This document shows, piece by piece, positions 5,253 to 8,134 of a stretch of 8,134 bases of DNA. Both the position numbers and the translations under genes were made by a program. This stretch comes from T1SED10-198M sp003554345 [NCBI: Candidatus Sumerlaeota bacterium]. Its GTDB lineage: Bacteria > Sumerlaeota > T1SED10-198M. Each line of letters opens with the position of its first letter. Position 1 is the first letter of the stretch. The stretch covers positions 1 to 8,134 of the forward strand of contig PWGE01000158.1 of the NCBI GenBank assembly GCA_003554345.1. Reading direction: 5' to 3'. The notes below the pieces were generated by a model that saw only the letters and a list, made by a program, of their open reading frames with translations, did not search any database and had not been told where the DNA came from.

Positions 5253-6983
5253 CTATTCATTACTTACTTCATTAAGAAAAAATGAGGGGAAATGTACAGT
5301 AAAAGAGGTGCCCTTGCCAGGGGTGCTGTCGACATATATCTGTCCTCCGTGCGATAAGACAATGTGTTTAACAATGGATAATCCCAAACCCGTTCCTCCC
5401 CGTCTTCTGGAGCGTGCCTTGTTAACCACGAAAAATCGCTCAAAAATTCTCTGATGATGTTGAGGAGGAATGCCCTGACCGGTATCACTTATTTCCACAA
5501 TAATTTTTTTTGATTCTTGATGCATGGAGATACGGATACCCCCTTTGTCAGTATATTTGAGGGCATTATCAATAAGGTTGATAAAGAGCTGTTCTAATTG
5601 ACTTTTGTCTCCTTTGATGAATGGTGTTTTTTCAGGAAAGTTTACGGAATATTCTAATTTTTTGGTTTGTAGGCGCTTTTCAAAAATGGGATATAAATCC
5701 TGAATGAGTTGTTTAAGGTTAACTTTTTCCTTCTTTTTGTCACTATCTTCTTCTAACCTGCCTAATAACATCATATCTTCTATTAAGCGCATCATGCGGT
5801 CAGTGTGGCGTAATATAATAGATAAATGTGACTGGTACTCTTGACCGATGTCTTCTATCAGGGTTTCTGTATAACCTTTTATAGCAGTTAGAGGTGTTCT
5901 GAGTTCATGAGAAACATTAATGACAAGCTCTTTTTTGATGTCCTCAAGTAACTTGAAAGAGGTAATATCATAAAAAAGAACAAGTGATATTTGATGAGTT
6001 GGTATATAGGCTGCGCTACAGTAATAAAACTTATCGTTCCAGCGAATTTGGGTGACCTCTCGATGAGGAGGGTTTTGAATGTTGTTTAATAGTTCAGTTA
6101 AAGGGGGACTTTTAATATATTTCCAATATGGTTTTTTTTGCCCCTGGCTGATGTTCAGGATGGACTTTAAAGCTTTATTGTACATTAACAATTTTTGGTT
6201 TCTATCCAGTATCATCAGCCCTTCATTTAAGGAAAAAGCTATATTTTCAAACATCAGCTTCTGGGTGGATAATTCCTTTATCTTGTGGTTCATTTGTTTA
6301 CTAAAAAGTTTGATTTTTCCGGAAAGCAAGTAGAAAGGCTCGTCTTGTGTTAAGAGCAACTGACTTTTAAAATTACCCAGTAAAAACTGGTCGACCATTT
6401 CTACTAAAGACTTATGGTAAGAAGAAAGAACTCGATAGAGATAAAAAAATACTGTTAAGGTCGGGATAACTATAAGAAAAAAAAGAAAGAGATAAGGTGG
6501 TGAGGAAATGAGAATTGACTGCTCAGAATGAGGGAATATCTTATAGCGAACAACTGCTACAGGAAACTCATTATTCTCTACCGGCATATTAATATACAGG
6601 GGGTATTCTCTAAGATGAGGGTCAGAAAAAGAAGGAGTTCCCTGGAGAGCTAAAGAAAGCGCCTTCTCGGGTTGAAGTTTGTTTGCTGAAGTATCGTTAC
6701 CTTCAGTATGATAAAGAATTTCTCCATGTTTATTGAATAGTGTTATCTCTACATTCTCGTGAATATTCTTGTTCTGAATATAGGAATGAAGTTGTTTCAG
6801 ACCATATTCTTCTTTAATGGCGCTAACCACTAAGATGCCTGTTAAATAGCGATAGTGATTAATTAACTGGTTCTTTACCTTTTCTTTGTGAGCACGATGG
6901 TGGGAAAAGTAATAAGACAGAAATAAAAGGCTTGTAATAACTATATATAGCAGTAGCGCTTTTTTCCAGATACCCATTGTCAT
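5253..6983 (-). CDS. phoR: Phosphate-sensing histidine kinase PhoR
   Basis: This 576-residue membrane sensor kinase has TM1 at about 8-26, an extracytoplasmic domain of ~135 residues (27-162), TM2 at about 164-184, a HAMP-like linker (185-240), a PAS domain (about 242-345), HisKA with phosphoacceptor His359 in NVSHELRTPLTAIKGY, and a HATPase domain. The ATPase boxes are complete: N box LIDNALKYT (N473), G1 DTGQGI (500-505), F box FERFF (514-518) and G2 GGTGLGLSIV (529-538). The KARSRRRGGTGLGLSIVKHI stretch is typical of PhoR kinases. The large external domain resembles Bacillus-type PhoR; E. coli PhoR lacks one. The ATG (6983-6981) overlaps the phoB stop as ATGA, and an alternative ATG lies two codons in. 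The partner is the upstream regulator and, by context, PhoU/Pst. Its signal cannot be read from the sequence; the name rests on domain order plus location next to pst. Confidence 0.9.
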   Translation of the reverse strand: MTMGIWKKALLLYIVITSLLFLSYYFSHHRAHKEKVKNQLINHYRYLTGILVVSAIKEEYGLKQLHSYIQNKNIHENVEITLFNKHGEILYHTEGNDTSANKLQPEKALSLALQGTPSFSDPHLREYPLYINMPVENNEFPVAVVRYKIFPHSEQSILISSPPYLFLFFLIVIPTLTVFFYLYRVLSSYHKSLVEMVDQFLLGNFKSQLLLTQDEPFYLLSGKIKLFSKQMNHKIKELSTQKLMFENIAFSLNEGLMILDRNQKLLMYNKALKSILNISQGQKKPYWKYIKSPPLTELLNNIQNPPHREVTQIRWNDKFYYCSAAYIPTHQISLVLFYDITSFKLLEDIKKELVINVSHELRTPLTAIKGYTETLIEDIGQEYQSHLSIILRHTDRMMRLIEDMMLLGRLEEDSDKKKEKVNLKQLIQDLYPIFEKRLQTKKLEYSVNFPEKTPFIKGDKSQLEQLFINLIDNALKYTDKGGIRISMHQESKKIIVEISDTGQGIPPQHHQRIFERFFVVNKARSRRRGGTGLGLSIVKHIVLSHGGQIYVDSTPGKGTSFTVHFPSFFLNEVSNE

Positions 6984-7669
6984 GGGATGATTTTATACCC
7001 TATTCCACGTATATTTTTTATGAGTTTACCTGCACTTCCCAGCTTAAAACGGAGATTTTTTACGTGTACATCGATAGTGCGTTCTACAACGTGTTGATTA
7101 TCCCATACTTCACGCAAAAGCGCCTTTCTGGTGTAAACTTTTCCGGGATGAGAAGAGAGTATATCCAGAATTTTGAATTCTGTGGCGGTTAATCCTATCA
7201 CTTTATCATCAACTCGACATTCAAACTTTTCGGGATCAACAAGTATTCTTCCAGCAATATTTTTCATATTGCTGGACACCGAATTTCTGCGTCTCAGAAC
7301 CGCTTTGATTCGCGCCATAAGTTCTCTTATAGAGAAGGGTTTGGTCACATAGTCATCTGCCCCGAGTTCTAAACCAACTACCCGGTCGATTTCTTCACCC
7401 CTTGCGGAAAGTATAATAATAGCCATCTCATCAAACTGCTTGTTATTCTTGATTTGACGACAGATATCGTAGCCATCAGCATCGGGAAGCATAATATCGA
7501 GTATAAGCAAATCAGGCCTATTATTTTTTAAATATTGATATAATTCCTCAGCGTGAGTGAAAACTTTAGTAAGATAGCCGTGTTTTTCAGCATGAAAACG
7601 TATTAATTCTAAAATATCTTCTTCGTCTTCTATAATGGCAATAGTTTGCGTAAGACCTTTATCTTTCAT
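6980..7669 (-). CDS. phoB: Phosphate response regulator PhoB/PhoP (OmpR family)
   Basis: This 229-residue cytosolic transcription factor has a receiver domain (about 8-124) and a winged-helix DNA-binding domain (about 135-228). Receiver residues are all present: acidic pair E14-D15, phosphorylated D58 in LLILDIMLPD, S88 in ILSAR and K110 in VTKPF. The C-terminal domain has LTATEFKIL (160-168), the recognition helix region ERTIDVHVKNLRFKL (196-210) and the wing RGIGYKI, all typical of PhoB/OmpR. The ATG at 7669 has only a weak ribosome site (GTGA, 4 bases upstream), but no better in-frame start exists and the N-terminus is of normal length. It is first in the transcription unit, overlapping phoR by 4 bases, and should bind the half-sites ahead of pstS. 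Whether to call it PhoB or PhoP is a matter of lineage. Confidence 0.93.
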   Translation of the reverse strand: MKDKGLTQTIAIIEDEEDILELIRFHAEKHGYLTKVFTHAEELYQYLKNNRPDLLILDIMLPDADGYDICRQIKNNKQFDEMAIIILSARGEEIDRVVGLELGADDYVTKPFSIRELMARIKAVLRRRNSVSSNMKNIAGRILVDPEKFECRVDDKVIGLTATEFKILDILSSHPGKVYTRKALLREVWDNQHVVERTIDVHVKNLRFKLGSAGKLIKNIRGIGYKIIP

Positions 7670-7700
7670 TTATTCACTTTTGAATGAATTGTTGCTTCAA

Positions 7701-7727
7701 AACCTCCCGATAAAGTCAATGGAGGTT
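7701..7727. promoter_or_regulatory. Perfect inverted repeat in the phoB leader
   Basis: AACCTCC (7701-7707) and GGAGGTT (7721-7727) are perfect 7-base inverted arms around a 13-base spacer, about 32 bases upstream of the phoB ATG and downstream of its predicted -10. In phoB mRNA this could form a hairpin; in DNA it could be an operator for a dimeric regulator shared with the divergent ilvD side. The 3' arm in the phoB mRNA (GGGAGGTT) resembles an anti-SD-matching sequence but is too far from the ATG to be its ribosome site. No U-tract follows, so it is not an ordinary terminator. Confidence 0.45.
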
Positions 7728-7751
7728 CTATTTTATTATAGTTTGAAAAAC

Positions 7752-7780
7752 ATTATAGCATAAAAAAAATATTGTTTCTA
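7752..7780 (-). promoter_or_regulatory. phoB promoter, extended -10 type
   Basis: On the minus strand TAGAAA (7780-7775, 4 of 6 match to TTGACA) is followed after 17 bases by TATAAT (7757-7752). TGC immediately precedes the hexamer, giving the extended TGnTATAAT form. It would start transcription near 7745, leaving a leader of about 75 bases that contains the inverted repeat at 7701-7727. I see no phased TTnACA repeats here, so the regulator genes look constitutively expressed from this promoter. A second TATAAT (about 7740-7735) lacks a matching -35. Confidence 0.6.
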
Positions 7781-7878
7781 TTTTACGAGAAGGTTCTTTT
7801 ATTCACACGATGATGGTCATACTATTTCTTTCATTTTCAGGAGAAAAGCATACAATACACAAAATTGAAATTTTCTGC

Positions 7879-7886
7879 GAGGTGAT
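7879..7886 (+). promoter_or_regulatory. Strong ilvD ribosome binding site
   Basis: GAGGTGAT ends 4 bases before the ATG at 7891 and matches eight consecutive bases of the canonical complement of the 16S rRNA 3' end. It fixes the ilvD start against the in-frame ATG five codons later. Confidence 0.75.
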
Positions 7887-7890
7887 ATCC

Positions 7891-8134
7891 ATGCGTAGTG
7901 ATGCTATGAAAAAAGGTGTGGAAAAGGCGCCCCATCGTGCTCTTTTTAAAGCAATGGGGTATACAGATGATGAACTGAAAAAGCCGATGATAGGTATCGT
8001 CAACTCAGGGAATGAGATCGTTCCCGGGCATATAGACCTTGATAAGCTGACACGGTATGTAAAAGACGGCGTGCGCATGAACGGCGGGACACCTGTGGAG
8101 TTCCGCACTATAGGTATTTGTGACGGTATTGCCA
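7891..8134 (+). CDS. ilvD: Dihydroxy-acid dehydratase IlvD, N-terminal fragment
   Basis: The first 81 codons of a gene that runs off the right edge. The N-terminus [23 protein letters not shown], then [29 protein letters not shown] and TIGICDGIA is the hallmark IlvD/EDD order; the NEIVPGH block and MRSD-AP(H)R start mark dihydroxy-acid dehydratase rather than phosphogluconate dehydratase. The enzyme is a cytosolic iron-sulfur dehydratase that converts 2,3-dihydroxy-isovalerate and -methylvalerate to the 2-oxo acids leading to valine, leucine and isoleucine. The cluster-binding Cys-rich region and active-site residues further on lie outside the window. The gene diverges from phoB. In the 221 bases between them I find no T-box or leader-peptide signature; a TACAAT at 7851-7856 could be its -10, but no clear -35 accompanies it. 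Confidence 0.95.
   Translation, partial: MRSDAMKKGVEKAPHRALFKAMGYTDDELKKPMIGIVNSGNEIVPGHIDLDKLTRYVKDGVRMNGGTPVEFRTIGICDGIA

Noticed and set aside
7728-7890. T-box riboswitch or leader-peptide attenuator ahead of ilvD
   Set aside because: No GGTGG antiterminator box, no terminator hairpin with a T-run, and no short ORF rich in Leu/Val/Ile codons before the start.
7803-8108. 101-codon minus-strand open frame covering the ilvD start
   Set aside because: It is antisense to a clear ilvD coding region with a strong ribosome site and shows no motif.

Overview
The window holds one complete phosphate-starvation locus, read right to left on the minus strand, between the ends of two unrelated biosynthetic genes on the plus strand. 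From left to right: the 3' end of thiG (thiazole synthase, + strand, up to 187); a roughly 570-base gap without a credible gene (188-761) containing a strongly purine-biased, degenerate-repeat block; then, on the minus strand, phoU (762-1412), pstB (1423-2181), pstA (2163-3011), pstC (3016-3945) and pstS (3942-5012); a 240-base regulatory gap (5013-5252); phoR (5253-6983) and phoB/phoP (6980-7669); a 221-base divergent intergenic region; and the 5' end of ilvD (dihydroxy-acid dehydratase, + strand, from 7891, cut by the window edge).

Transcription order is phoB-phoR-[Pho box and -10]-pstS-pstC-pstA-pstB-phoU. The histidine kinase and response regulator would sense phosphate limitation. The regulator would act at four 11-base-spaced direct repeats just upstream of pstS. 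PstS captures phosphate outside the inner membrane, PstC/PstA form the channel, PstB powers it, and PhoU links transporter status to the kinase. The genes are tightly packed: ATGA overlaps at phoB/phoR and pstS/pstC, a 4-base gap at pstC/pstA, a 19-base overlap at pstA/pstB and a 10-base gap at pstB/phoU. This points to extensive translational coupling. No clear terminator separates phoR from pstS, so read-through from the phoB promoter plus a strong internal Pho promoter is the likely logic.

The organism is a bacterium of moderately low GC. The IlvD N-terminus, the TTnACA-type Pho repeats and the large extracytoplasmic domain of the kinase recall Firmicutes/Clostridia-like lineages. However, PstS has a plain signal peptide without a lipobox cysteine, which is more typical of cells with an outer membrane. 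I cannot assign a phylum from the sequence alone.

I see no new enzyme system here; the coding content is orthodox. The parts that deserve a second look are non-coding: the purine-skewed block with 9-base degenerate repeats at about 255-680, the four-repeat Pho box, and a perfect 7-base inverted repeat in the phoB leader. No tRNA, rRNA, CRISPR array, transposase or phage gene is visible.
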